Source: Betaproteobacteria bacterium UBA5216 (GTDB lineage: Bacteria > Pseudomonadota > Gammaproteobacteria > Burkholderiales > SG8-41). Taken from it: 64,000 bases of DNA. Location: assembly GCA_002412495.1 (NCBI GenBank), contig DHVE01000129.1, positions 62,001 through 126,000 on the forward strand. Reading direction: 5' to 3'. This document shows positions 16,130 through 25,134 of this stretch, piece by piece. Within the stretch, counting starts at the first letter, position 1; the number at the start of each line of letters is the position of its first letter. The translations under genes were made by a program, and so were the position numbers. Under the pieces are notes generated by a model. The model made no database searches. It saw only the letters and a list, made by a program, of their open reading frames with translations, and had not been told where the DNA came from.

Positions 16130-18094
16130 TCAATGCGGGCCACCCGCCTTGCCTTGTGTGGATGGCTTGCCCTGCAACGGCGGCCTGCTCTCGCCTTCAC
16201 TTCGCCGCGAAAACATTTCGTTGGCCGGTCTGCCGGGCAGCGCACGCGGCGGCGGTGCCGCAACCGAGGGCGCTGCCGCGCGAGGCGCTGGCCGCATTTC
16301 ACCCTTGGGTATGTTGGATGGCGCTGGATGAGCCGCGGGCGGACGCACATCAGCGGGCGGCGGCACGCGTGGCGTTACCGGCGACACAGGACGACGCTGC
16401 GTGGACGGCACACCGGCGGCAGGTGGTGCGGGATGTTGCGGCACTGGCTGACGGACGGCAGGCGGCATGACACGGGGAGCGTCGAAGCGCGGCGATGGCG
16501 ATGGACGAGGACGTTCCATGCCTTTTTCTCCGAATGCCGGTCGCGGCAGCGCTACGTCGCTTTGAGGACGTTGCGGTGGCGCAACGATATGCGGTTCAGG
16601 CGCGCCGCCACGCCGCTGGCTTGCAGGCGCTTGCGGCCATGGTAATGGCGCCTCGCGCGGCGGACGCGTGGCGACCACGGGGCGCGAGGAAACAGCCGCG
16701 GGCGGCCGAACCGTATTGCCGTGCGCGGGCGCGAGACTGCCGGGGCCCGGCCGTACGGGATGCGCATCGTGAATCGGTTCGATGTCACCGTGCTCGACCG
16801 GCGAGAACTGCGTTACCCGTATCGGGCCGCGACCGAATTGTTGTTCGCTGGCCGCGATATGCGCGCGCGGCGTTTTGGTGTGTTCGTAAATAATCGTATT
16901 CACGTTGACGACTGCCGTGCGGTCGATCTTGATGTGATTGACCACCCGTGGACCGCCCCAGCCGCCCCACCAAGGCTGACCGATGAATCCAGGGCGTCCC
17001 CACCAGGGGCGCAGCGGTTCACCCCAGCCCAGCGCGACCCAACCAATCGCCGGCAAGCCTATTCCGATGCGCACCGAGGCATTGTGACTGAGGCCAAAAA
17101 ACGCCACCAGAGCAGGCGCGTAAATCGCACGCGCGATGACCGGACCCGGTGCCCACGCCCAACGGCCATTGATAAATATCCAGCGGCCATAATGAAACGG
17201 CGCCCAACCCCAGGGTGCGTCATCGACCCACGTCCAGCCATAGATGACATCCCACATCCATGATCCCGAGCTGTACGGCGCCCAGCCCGGCGCGACTCTG
17301 TCCGGCACCCATATCGCCCCGTAATCGGGCGCTACTCGCCATGATCCCCAATCGTCGAGCGCGCCGATGCCGTAAACCCCGGGAGACACATAGCGCGCGC
17401 CTTGCGCTTCGATCTCGTGATCCGTGCGCGCGTAATTCCATCGGTCCCACGCATCGGGCTGCGGCGCCGCGTAGGTTTCAAGCGCTGGCGAGGCGATGCC
17501 CCGCACGATGAGTTCTTCACTGGGCGCGAGAGTTTGCGGCGCGCGCCCGGCAACTGTGACCGTCGAACGTCCGCCGCGCCGCGACACAAAATGCGTGCTT
17601 TCGCCCACCACCTCCGCGCGGTAGTAGCCGGGATGTTCGATGGTAAAAATGGCGTTCGGCGTACCCAACTCGACCGTTACGCCGTTCGGCAACGCGCGCA
17701 GATCAAGCGACGCCCGCCCCGCCGTCAAACTGAATTGCATGAAATCGGGATCGAAATTACCGAGCCCGAGCCGTGTGTTTTCCTGCGCGCGGACGAACGC
17801 GCGCGGGCCGACCTGAATTTCGACAGTCGCCCGCGCGCCGGTATACACTGCATCGCCCGCGGCAAGCGGCGTATTCACCCGAGCCGGCGCCCAATCTTCC
17901 GCGCCCGGCCGCCAGAAGGACACGCTGCCTTCGATGTAACTTAGCCGCGACGGCGTGAGTTCCATCGCCGACGATTCGGTTGCTTCGGCGCCCGTCGCAA
18001 CACGACTGGCCATCACGCTTGCTATTGTGATCAACATCAGCAGACATGTTTTGAAGCATTGCCAACGCATGACACGATTCGATTGAGGCTGCAT
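16130..18094 (-). CDS. Exported FecR-domain protein with DUF6600-like Trp-rich repeats and Pro-rich tail
   Basis: 654 residues from the ATG at 18092-18094, chosen because TTGGAGGA lies 8 bp upstream. A signal sequence (about 10-32) is followed by a FecR-type beta domain (about 45-165; RLSYIEGSVSFWRPG, TPLAAGDAVYTG). Next is a region of repeated Trp/Tyr/Gly motifs (WAPYSSGSWMW, WGWAPFHYGRWIF, WAWAPGPV) as in DUF6600 proteins, and then about 200 residues dominated by Pro, Arg and Ala. Proteins of this layout are cell-envelope proteins of unknown role, probably periplasmic or surface-bound; the basic proline-rich tail could contact peptidoglycan, LPS or nucleic acid. It stands alone, convergent with the efflux operon. 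Confidence 0.75.
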   Translation of the reverse strand: MQPQSNRVMRWQCFKTCLLMLITIASVMASRVATGAEATESSAMELTPSRLSYIEGSVSFWRPGAEDWAPARVNTPLAAGDAVYTGARATVEIQVGPRAFVRAQENTRLGLGNFDPDFMQFSLTAGRASLDLRALPNGVTVELGTPNAIFTIEHPGYYRAEVVGESTHFVSRRGGRSTVTVAGRAPQTLAPSEELIVRGIASPALETYAAPQPDAWDRWNYARTDHEIEAQGARYVSPGVYGIGALDDWGSWRVAPDYGAIWVPDRVAPGWAPYSSGSWMWDVIYGWTWVDDAPWGWAPFHYGRWIFINGRWAWAPGPVIARAIYAPALVAFFGLSHNASVRIGIGLPAIGWVALGWGEPLRPWWGRPGFIGQPWWGGWGGPRVVNHIKIDRTAVVNVNTIIYEHTKTPRAHIAASEQQFGRGPIRVTQFSPVEHGDIEPIHDAHPVRPGPGSLAPAHGNTVRPPAAVSSRPVVATRPPREAPLPWPQAPASQRRGGAPEPHIVAPPQRPQSDVALPRPAFGEKGMERPRPSPSPRFDAPRVMPPAVRQPVPQHPAPPAAGVPSTQRRPVSPVTPRVPPPADVRPPAAHPAPSNIPKGEMRPAPRAAAPSVAAPPPRALPGRPANEMFSRRSEGESRPPLQGKPSTQGKAGGPH

Positions 18095-18461
18095 CGGGGG
18101 CGTCCTCCAAAATACAGATCTATCAACTATGGCCGCGCGGCATCGTTGCATCTTGCGTTGGATCAACGTATCGGCGTGCCGTACGGCAGGTGCTCAGGGA
18201 TGACGCTTTGGGCCCACTATCGGCCTTATGGTCAAGGACAACACACGCGTACTCCAGCGAAACATTGCCAGCGAGACACTACCCGCGGGCAACCGGCGGC
18301 TCGAATTGCTTATGGGGCAAACTCGACAATGTGCCAATCATCCCAAACAATGATTATTTGACGCCAGAAATTGAGCGACCGCATTGATATTTGTCAAAAC
18401 CGCGCCCTATCTCACGTGAGTAAATTCGCGTCATCGTAGGCAGGTTTCACTGGGAACCGTC
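18095..18461. promoter_or_regulatory. Divergent intergenic region with two FNR-like sites
   Basis: This 367-bp gap separates the FecR-type gene from the flavin reductase. It holds TTGCGTTGGATCAA at 18153-18166 (two mismatches in the left half) and TTGATATTTGTCAA at 18384-18397 (one mismatch), the latter centred 71 bp before the flavin reductase start. No coding sequence, RNA gene or repeat was recognised in the rest. Confidence 0.4.
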
Positions 18462-18998
18462 ATGAAAAAAGTTGCGTTGCCGCTCGGCAAAGTCTATGGC
18501 TTGATCGAACCCGGGCCGGTGATACTACTGACCACCCTGCGCAAAGACCGTCCCAATGTGATGCCCCTGTCGTGGCACACCATGCTCGAATTCGAGCCAC
18601 CGCTGATTGCCTGCGTGGTAAGCGACCGCAATTACAGCTTTGACCTGTTGCGCAAAACCAAGGAATGCGTCATCAACATTCCTACGGCCACGCTAGCGAA
18701 AAAAGTCGTGGGGTGCGGCAATACCTCTGGTGCAACCACGGATAAGTTCCAGACCTTCCAACTGACAGCCAGGAGCGCCCGGCGCGTCATCGCTCCGCTC
18801 ATCGACGAGTGCTACGCCAATCTGGAGTGCCGCGTGGTGGATACCCGGATGGTAGCCAAGTATGGTCTGTTTATTCTGGAAGTGCTGGCGGCCTGGATCG
18901 ATCCCAAAGTGAAAAATCCCCGCACCCTGCATCATCGAGGCAACGGCCATTTCATGATCGCCGGCGACACCCTAGCGTTACGCTCCCGCATGAAATAA
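18462..18998 (+). CDS. Flavin reductase-like / flavoredoxin family protein
   Basis: 178 residues. An N-terminal split-barrel FMN-binding fold is suggested by PGPVILLTTLRKDRPNVMPLSWHTM (residues about 17-41, in two overlapping motifs) and by ACVVSDRNYSFDLLRKTKECVINIP. These match flavin reductase-like (PF01613) proteins related to flavoredoxin, which use FMN in electron transfer or as NAD(P)H:flavin reductase partners. Cys residues occur in KKVVGCGNTSG. The electron donor and acceptor are unknown. The preceding FNR-like site at 18384 would fit an anaerobic redox role. Confidence 0.8.
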   Translation: MKKVALPLGKVYGLIEPGPVILLTTLRKDRPNVMPLSWHTMLEFEPPLIACVVSDRNYSFDLLRKTKECVINIPTATLAKKVVGCGNTSGATTDKFQTFQLTARSARRVIAPLIDECYANLECRVVDTRMVAKYGLFILEVLAAWIDPKVKNPRTLHHRGNGHFMIAGDTLALRSRMK

Positions 18999-19132
18999 AA
19001 AAAATTATTCGTTTATAAACAGCCGCTTACACTTTACTCCCGCATGCCCCCTAACTGCCTGATGCAGTTCTGTTAAGACCTAGCCGCGAGCTTGCGGTGC
19101 GCCCTCGTCACCATCCGCACACGCGGGAATCA

Positions 19133-19146
19133 TTGCGCTAGATCAA
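19133..19146. promoter_or_regulatory. Possible FNR-like site before the beta-barrel/aspD pair
   Basis: TTGCGCTAGATCAA has an exact right half-site and a TTGCG left half. It is centred about 82 bp before the beta-barrel start at 19222. Weak evidence alone. Confidence 0.3.
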
Positions 19147-19221
19147 GGATCGTCATGCGCCGCCCTGTAGTCTGGATGCCGCTCGTCAACTTACGAAGCG
19201 CGAAATCTTGTGGCCGCACAC

Positions 19222-20466
19222 ATGACGCACGGCATCACGCTCGCTGCCATGCTCGCCTTGGCAACCAGTTGCAGCGCCATCGCGCAAATCAAGCCGTATG
19301 AGTTTGGCGGATATGTCGAGACCACATTTACGCACTATCAACTCCATCGCGACAGCGCTTTCTACAGAACCGAATTCGCCGGCCAGCCACAACGCGCGAC
19401 ACTCGACCGTATTGCCGCGACGTTGAGGCTGGCGGGCAGCGCCCGTGGTGACGAGTGGCGCCTGCGCTTCCAGTCGCGCACCGCGATGGAAAACGATCAG
19501 CTCGGACGCGATACGGTAAACCGTTTTGATGAGCTCGCCGCGTCATGGAAGCCGCATCCGGACTTCACGCTGGACGCGGGCAAGATGGTGTTGAAGTGGG
19601 GCAAAGGCCACACCTGGAATCCCGTCGCCTTTGTCGAACGCCCTAAGGATCCTAGCGACCCGCGGCTACCGCGCGAAGGCTATACCCTGCTTTCCGCTGC
19701 TGTTAGCCGCGAATTTACCGGCGCCCTGGAGTCCATCACCTTTAACCCTGTGCTTCTGCCAGTCAGTGAAAACGTCAATACCGCATTCGGCAAGTCCGGT
19801 CACCTTAACGCGGCCGGCAAACTGCTGCTCGATTTCGGCGCTACCGACTTTGGATTTTACCGCCTTAACAGCGGCAGCCGCGCGGGCCGCTTCGGCGCCG
19901 ATTTCTCACACCACGTTACCAGCGATCTTGAAGTGTACGGCGAGTGGGCGCGCATCCAATCGCAGGACTTCCGGCTCGCCACGCCCACGGGCGCCAGCAT
20001 GACGCGAACAGAAGCCGCAACCAGTTATCTCATGGGCCTGCAATACCGCACCCAACGCAGAAGCAGTTTTATTGTCGAATTGCATCACAACGGCGCCGGG
20101 TATTCGTCCGGCGAATTTGGCGACTTCGTGGCATTGGTCAACAACGCTTCCCAGTCCGGCGCGGACGGCGCACTAATGGCGCGCACCATCAAGCTTGCCG
20201 ACGGCGGATTCGGACGTGCGAAGGCAATGCAAAATTACTTGTACTTTCGCGCCACACACACCATTGGCGCCGCTACACCGTCCATCCGTTTCACGGTCAA
20301 TCTGCAGGACGGCAGCTACTCGATTACGCCCGAGTTGCTCTACAACATCCGCAGCCATTGGGGCGTGCGTGCGCGCTTTACGGTGCTCGGGGGCGGCCCC
20401 GCCACCGAGTACGGGGGGAAGTATTACTCGCGCCGAGCCGAGGTGCGCATGCACTTTCATTTTTGA
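19222..20466 (+). CDS. Outer-membrane beta-barrel protein, paralogue of the gene at 60814
   Basis: 414 residues from ATG 19222 (a GTG at 19210 is possible). A signal peptide ends near SCSAIAQ. The rest alternates polar and hydrophobic residues in strand-length blocks and ends with an aromatic terminus (MHFHF), as outer-membrane barrels do. The segment FTLDAGKMVLKWGKGHTWNP followed by VAFVERPKDPSDP is shared almost residue for residue with the protein at 60814-62106, so the two are paralogues. It is followed 29 bp later by aspD. No characterised homologue is recognised; a role as a channel or lipid/amphiphile conduit is inference. Confidence 0.75.
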   Translation: MTHGITLAAMLALATSCSAIAQIKPYEFGGYVETTFTHYQLHRDSAFYRTEFAGQPQRATLDRIAATLRLAGSARGDEWRLRFQSRTAMENDQLGRDTVNRFDELAASWKPHPDFTLDAGKMVLKWGKGHTWNPVAFVERPKDPSDPRLPREGYTLLSAAVSREFTGALESITFNPVLLPVSENVNTAFGKSGHLNAAGKLLLDFGATDFGFYRLNSGSRAGRFGADFSHHVTSDLEVYGEWARIQSQDFRLATPTGASMTRTEAATSYLMGLQYRTQRRSSFIVELHHNGAGYSSGEFGDFVALVNNASQSGADGALMARTIKLADGGFGRAKAMQNYLYFRATHTIGAATPSIRFTVNLQDGSYSITPELLYNIRSHWGVRARFTVLGGGPATEYGGKYYSRRAEVRMHFHF

Positions 20467-20495
20467 CCGGCAGCACTGCCCACCGGAGACCGTTA

Positions 20496-22091
20496 ATGAA
20501 TCGAAGCGAAGAACAACGTTACGCAGGCCTGGGCCCGTTTGAACTCAAGAACAAACTCGTTGAGCTCGCCAAGCACCGCGGCGAACGACTGATGCTCAAC
20601 GCCGGACGCGGCAATCCTAACTGGGTTGCGCTTGAACCGCGCGCAGCCTTTTTCCGTTTGGGCGAATTCGCCGTGTTGGAATCCGCGCATGTCGCGCTTG
20701 CACCAGGCTTTGGCGGCCTGCCGAAAAAGCGCGGCATCGCACAACGCCTGCGGGATTTTCTTGCGCAACGCCCGGATGCACCGGGCAATGAACTGCTGTT
20801 TCGCGGCATCGACTACGCCCACGCCACACACGGTATCGATCCGGATCTTCTCGCCGGCGAATGGGTGGATGGCGTCCTCGGCGATCACTATCCGCTGCCG
20901 GTGCGCATGCTCACCCACGCCGAGCAACTGGTGCGCGCGCATATCGCCGTGGAGTTGTCCGATGGCGACGCGGCCGGCGGGCGCTTTGATCTGTTTGCGG
21001 TCGAAGGCGCCAGCGCCGGCATTACTTACGTTTTCCAATCCCTCGTCCAGTCGCGGCTACTCGCGCCGGGCGATTGCATCGCGCTGGGCACACCCATCTT
21101 CACGCCCTATCTCGAGGTGCCGCGCCTTGCCGAATACCGCTTTGAACAGATAGAAATCATGCAGGACGAGAGCGCAGGCTGGCGTTATCCGGCATCCGAA
21201 CTCGACAAGCTGCGCGATCCGCGCGTGAAAGCGTTTCTCGTGGTGAATCCCTCGAACCCGACGGCGGTGGCCATCGATACTGCAACCGCCGCGCATATAG
21301 CCAAAATCATGTGCGAGCGCCCCGAACTCATCCTGATCACCGACGACGTCTATGCGCCGTTCATCAAGGGCTTTCGCTCCCTGGCATCGGTAGCGCCACG
21401 AAACACCATTGTGCTCTATTCGTTCTCGAAATTCTGGGGCGCGACCGGACTGCGTCTCGGCGTTATCGGCGTGCGGGAGTCGAACGCGCTCGATGCGCGC
21501 ATTGCCGCCTTGCCCGCCGACGCGCAGGCCAGCGCGCGAGCACGCTACGGCGCGGTTTCGACAGAGCCCGAACGCATGAAACTCATCGACAGAATGGTGG
21601 CCGACAGCCGCGCGATCGGACTAAACCACACCGCCGGCCTGTCTACGCCGCAGCAAGTGCAAATGACCTTGTTCGCGCTGGATGGCTTGCTCGATATTGG
21701 CCATGTTCGCAAGCGCACGGCACGCGCCATCGTGCGCGCCCGCTTCGAGCAACTGTATCGTGGCGCGGGACTGCCGCCGCCCGACGATCCGCTACTGACG
21801 CACTATTATGCGACCCTCGATGTGCCCGCGCTGGCGCGCACGCGCTACGGAGAGGCGTTCGCCCAATGGCTGATTGACAGCTTTGAACCCATCGATTTCG
21901 TCGTGCGCCTGGCCGAACAGCGCGGCATCGTACTGATGGATGGTGGCGGCTTCGACGCTCCACGTATGTCCGTGCGCGTTTCGCTCGCGAATCTGCCGGA
22001 TGAGGCTTACGAGCTCATAGGCCGCGCCATCGCCGGACTGCTTGCTGACTATCATGCCGAATGGCACGGGCCGAAGCTTGTCGCCGGCTGA
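20496..22091 (+). CDS. aspD: Bifunctional aspartate aminotransferase / aspartate 4-decarboxylase
   Basis: 531 residues, the length of AspD and about 130 longer than ordinary aspartate aminotransferases. The start ATG follows GGAGA. The PLP lysine is K312 in FSKFWGATGLRLG; VVNPSNPTAVA and the ITDDVYAPF aspartate are conserved fold-type I motifs, and the N-terminal extension (GPFELKNKLVELA) is typical of AspD. It releases CO2 from the beta-carboxyl of L-aspartate to give L-alanine, consuming a proton. In other bacteria AspD works with the antiporter AspT to generate proton motive force; no aspT is in this window. Confidence 0.9.
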   Translation: MNRSEEQRYAGLGPFELKNKLVELAKHRGERLMLNAGRGNPNWVALEPRAAFFRLGEFAVLESAHVALAPGFGGLPKKRGIAQRLRDFLAQRPDAPGNELLFRGIDYAHATHGIDPDLLAGEWVDGVLGDHYPLPVRMLTHAEQLVRAHIAVELSDGDAAGGRFDLFAVEGASAGITYVFQSLVQSRLLAPGDCIALGTPIFTPYLEVPRLAEYRFEQIEIMQDESAGWRYPASELDKLRDPRVKAFLVVNPSNPTAVAIDTATAAHIAKIMCERPELILITDDVYAPFIKGFRSLASVAPRNTIVLYSFSKFWGATGLRLGVIGVRESNALDARIAALPADAQASARARYGAVSTEPERMKLIDRMVADSRAIGLNHTAGLSTPQQVQMTLFALDGLLDIGHVRKRTARAIVRARFEQLYRGAGLPPPDDPLLTHYYATLDVPALARTRYGEAFAQWLIDSFEPIDFVVRLAEQRGIVLMDGGGFDAPRMSVRVSLANLPDEAYELIGRAIAGLLADYHAEWHGPKLVAG

Positions 22092-22142
22092 ACATAAGCG
22101 GTCGGTTTGTCATTGGAACCTTTTTCGCCACGCACGTCAGGA

Positions 22143-22156
22143 TTGACCAAGATCAA
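22143..22156. promoter_or_regulatory. FNR/ANR-like operator, one mismatch
   Basis: TTGACCAAGATCAA differs from the consensus at one base and is centred about 81 bp before the lipoprotein start at 22231. Confidence 0.45.
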
Positions 22157-22230
22157 AAGAACCCTGCCACGAAAATTCGATAACGAATAATCTCGAAAAA
22201 GGCGACGTAGCCTGGTAAACGGAGGCAAGC

Positions 22231-22863
22231 ATGCAATTGCGTATTCGCGGTTTGCGCTGCACAACAATACTGTTTCTTGTAATTTTTCTCTCCGGCTGTG
22301 CTTTCGGCACCCGGCAGCCAACTTTGCAGTATCCCCCCACAGCCGAGCCAGGCACCAACACTCCTCCCCAAACAGCAGAAAGGCCGGCCCCAAAAAATTT
22401 GCAGATTGTTCTCGGCCCGTTTACCGATCAGCGTTCAGACAAAAAAGTTGTGGGGACAGTCCGGAACGGCTTTGGCATGCGCACGGCTGATGTTATACCG
22501 ACCAACAGCGTTTCCGACTGGGTCACGCAAGCCATGCAAATAGAATTGCAGCATAGCGGCTATACCGTCGCGACCGCCGTAAGCGGTGGCGATAGTCCGC
22601 CAGGCCAGAGTGTCGTTGTGTCTGGAGAGATACTGAATGTGTTCTGCGACATGTATTTTAGCTATACGGGACAGGTTTCTCTGCTCACAAAGGTGACAAA
22701 AGCCGGCAAGGAGGTGCTGACCAAACACTATGCAGGAGAAGGATCCGCAGGGATTGCTTGGGGTGCCACAGAAGAGTCCTATGCGCAGTCGCTCGCGCTC
22801 GCGCTGGCTTCCGCGCTGAAGCAGTTTGTCTCCGATCTTGAGAAGAGCCTGATGCCTCAGTAG
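22231..22863 (+). CDS. Lipoprotein of unknown function, YajG-like
   Basis: 210 residues. A signal sequence with lipobox FLSGC gives acylated Cys23, followed by a Pro/Thr-rich tether (about 27-58). The folded part starts IVLGPFTDQRSDKKVVGTVRNG and continues with VTQAMQIELQHSGYTV and GEGSAGIAWGATEESYAQSL. This pattern (conserved DxR near the start, then a helix ending in the Gly-Tyr of HSGYTV) is seen in YajG-type and related outer-membrane lipoproteins. A ribosome site (AAACGGAGGC) precedes the ATG. It stands alone, with an FNR-like site upstream. Confidence 0.72.
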   Translation: MQLRIRGLRCTTILFLVIFLSGCAFGTRQPTLQYPPTAEPGTNTPPQTAERPAPKNLQIVLGPFTDQRSDKKVVGTVRNGFGMRTADVIPTNSVSDWVTQAMQIELQHSGYTVATAVSGGDSPPGQSVVVSGEILNVFCDMYFSYTGQVSLLTKVTKAGKEVLTKHYAGEGSAGIAWGATEESYAQSLALALASALKQFVSDLEKSLMPQ

Positions 22864-22978
22864 TGACGCCCATCGTTACGCGGCACTCAATATGCCTGCG
22901 CTGGCGCATTCGCCGACCTGAGCGATGCTGAATTTCGCGGTCAGTTTCTCATTGCGTGCGGCAATGTCGAAATAATCA

Positions 22979-23893
22979 TCATCCAACGTCACGCCAATAC
23001 TCATCCACCCGGGCCTGAATCTCCGCGATCAGTTTGTCATTGCGCACCGGCTGGAACAGATGCGCAAAGCGCCCCTGCTTCACCAGATAATCCTCCACTG
23101 GCAGGCGCGGATGCGGCACACGGGTGTGCGAGACCTTGCCGTCGCGGTATTCCTTCAACGGCCAGATGCCGGTCTTCACCGCAAGACGGCCGATTTCCAC
23201 GGTGTCCATCGGATCATAGTCCCACCCGGTCGGACACGGCGCGAGCGACAGGATGAGACGCGGTCCTTTGACACTGACGGCGTGCTGAATCTTGCGCGCG
23301 AGATCGAGCGGCTCGGCGCCGATTACCGTTGCCACGTAGGCAGGCCGGTGCGCGGCCCAAATGGCGAAGAGGTCTTTTTTCTCGCCGCCGAACCCGGCTA
23401 CACCCGCGTGCGTGGCGGTGCGCGCACCATGCGGCGTCGCAGCCGAGGTCTGCTGCCCGGTGTTGCCGTACCCTTCGTTGTCGTAGCAGAGGTAAATAAA
23501 ATCGAGGCCGCGCTCGATGGCCGCCGAGGTCGCCGACAAGCCCATGCCGTAGGCGGAACCATCGCCGGTAAGTACCACTGCCGTGAGGTTTTCTTCCGGC
23601 GGCAGGCGTTTCTTCTCCAGAAGAATATCCAGTGCATCACGCACGCCCTGTGCTCCAGCGGGCGCGGACGCCATCGAGGTATACAGCCACGAGCCGCGGA
23701 ATGGCGTATACGGGTAATTCGCCAGCAGCGTCATGCAGCCCGCCGCATTAACGACCACGGTTTTGTGTCCAAGCAGATCGTAAACTTCATGTAACGCCTG
23801 CAAGCCGCCGCAACCCGCGCACATCGCCGTGCCCGCGCCGAGCAAATGCACGGATGGCAGATCTTTCATGCTCTTGATGACGAATTCGCTCAT
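22979..23893 (-). CDS. porB: 2-oxoacid:ferredoxin oxidoreductase, beta subunit (TPP-binding)
   Basis: 304 residues. The TPP site is GDGSAYGMGLSAT followed by YDNEGYGNTGQQTSAATP, in the form found in pyruvate- and 2-ketoisovalerate-type enzymes. The N-terminal CAGCGG (about 21-26) and later cysteines (AGCMTLL and a C-terminal APCPTGWDYDP) would ligate the [4Fe-4S] cluster next to TPP. It decarboxylates a 2-oxoacid to an acyl-CoA and reduces ferredoxin, and is oxygen-sensitive. Its start overlaps the alpha-subunit stop by 4 bp. Pyruvate or a branched-chain oxoacid is the likely substrate; the dehydrogenase upstream leaves this open. Confidence 0.88.
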   Translation of the reverse strand: MSEFVIKSMKDLPSVHLLGAGTAMCAGCGGLQALHEVYDLLGHKTVVVNAAGCMTLLANYPYTPFRGSWLYTSMASAPAGAQGVRDALDILLEKKRLPPEENLTAVVLTGDGSAYGMGLSATSAAIERGLDFIYLCYDNEGYGNTGQQTSAATPHGARTATHAGVAGFGGEKKDLFAIWAAHRPAYVATVIGAEPLDLARKIQHAVSVKGPRLILSLAPCPTGWDYDPMDTVEIGRLAVKTGIWPLKEYRDGKVSHTRVPHPRLPVEDYLVKQGRFAHLFQPVRNDKLIAEIQARVDEYWRDVG

Positions 23894-25134
23894 GGACGCG
23901 CGCCCGCCTCGCCGCGTTCCGCCGCGGCAATCGCTTGCAGCTTGCGTACTTCGCGCAATTCGCCGCCGGAGTACAAAAGACGCGTCGCGGGAACCGCGCC
24001 GGACGCCGCCGCGTTGCGTGACTCAGCTGCCATCGCGAAAAACTCCTCGACACGAATGTCGCGCCCGCCAAGCCCCCCCACGTAGCTGCACAACATCGGC
24101 ATAGCGGGCCGCCCCTGCAGCGCGGCGGCCAATTCGGCGTACAACACCCCGCCGAATCCCATCGACAGATTCTGATCGATCACCGCCACCGCGCGTTTAC
24201 CGCGCAACGCCTCGCGCACGGCATCCGCCGGGTACGGGCGCAACAGGCGCGGGCGAACCAGACCAACACGCTCGCCGCGCGCGCGCAGGCGATCCACCGC
24301 ATCCCCCGCCTTTGCCGCAAACGAGCCGATCATGAAAAACACCACCTCCGCATCGTCGCAACGATAGGTATCGACCGCCGAGTAACGACGTCCGAATTCC
24401 GCGGCAAACGCCTGCGCGGCCTCTTCGTACGCCACCAGTGCCTGCATGACCGCCAGATGCAGTTCATAGCGAAAATACGAGTACGATGCACCGCCCAGAA
24501 CCGCAACCGCCTGACTCACCGGCTTGCTTGCGCGAAACGCCACCTCACCGGGCGCGAACGCGGGTAGAAAGCGCCGCACGGAATCCATGGAAGGAAGTTC
24601 CACAGGCTCGCGCGTAAATGACAGATAAAACCCGTCCTGATTGACCAGCACGGGCACGCGCACCCCGGGATGCTCGGCCACGCGATAGGCAATCAGCACG
24701 CTGTCGAGCAGCTCCTGTGCATTTGCGCAATGAATCTGCACAAAACCACAGTCACGTGCCGCAAGCACATCAGTATGATCCGGCTCCAGCGTAATCGGTG
24801 TCGCCACCGCGCGCGACACATTGACCAGCACAAAAGGCGCGCGCCAGCCGGGTGTCGCGAACATCATTTCCATCGCATACAGCAACCCTTGGCTGGAAGT
24901 CGCGGTAAACACGCGCGCGCCGGTAGCCGCCGCGGCCGCCGCGGCGGTGATCATCGAATGCTCGGATTCGAGCGTGGTAAGCCGCCCCTGCATGGCACCG
25001 CTCGCATACCAACCCGCGAGGGTTTCGATGATCTCGGTCTGCGGCGTGATCGGAAATGCCGGCACGTAATCCACCTCGGCAAGCCGCGCGCCCCACGCCG
25101 CCGCGCCATTGCCCGTCAATAGCGCGCGGGTCAT
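23890..25134 (-). CDS. porA: 2-oxoacid:ferredoxin oxidoreductase, alpha subunit
   Basis: 414 residues from the ATG at 25132-25134, which overlaps the stop of the gamma-delta gene by 4 bp; the longer reading frame to 25359 is a shadow of that gene. The N-terminal pyrimidine-binding domain has VDYVPAFPITPQTEIIETLA (about 18-37), the ESEHSMI glutamate region and TATSSQGLLYAMEMM. A domain II stretch with RPRLLRPYP follows. This is the standard PorA layout without fusion to beta. With porB and the gamma-delta subunit it completes the enzyme. Confidence 0.9.
   Translation of the reverse strand: MTRALLTGNGAAAWGARLAEVDYVPAFPITPQTEIIETLAGWYASGAMQGRLTTLESEHSMITAAAAAAATGARVFTATSSQGLLYAMEMMFATPGWRAPFVLVNVSRAVATPITLEPDHTDVLAARDCGFVQIHCANAQELLDSVLIAYRVAEHPGVRVPVLVNQDGFYLSFTREPVELPSMDSVRRFLPAFAPGEVAFRASKPVSQAVAVLGGASYSYFRYELHLAVMQALVAYEEAAQAFAAEFGRRYSAVDTYRCDDAEVVFFMIGSFAAKAGDAVDRLRARGERVGLVRPRLLRPYPADAVREALRGKRAVAVIDQNLSMGFGGVLYAELAAALQGRPAMPMLCSYVGGLGGRDIRVEEFFAMAAESRNAAASGAVPATRLLYSGGELREVRKLQAIAAAERGEAGARP

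Noticed and set aside
19944..20495. N-terminal extension of the aspD frame into the beta-barrel gene
   Set aside because: It would lie antiphase inside the barrel coding sequence; ATG 20496 has a ribosome site and gives the normal AspD length.
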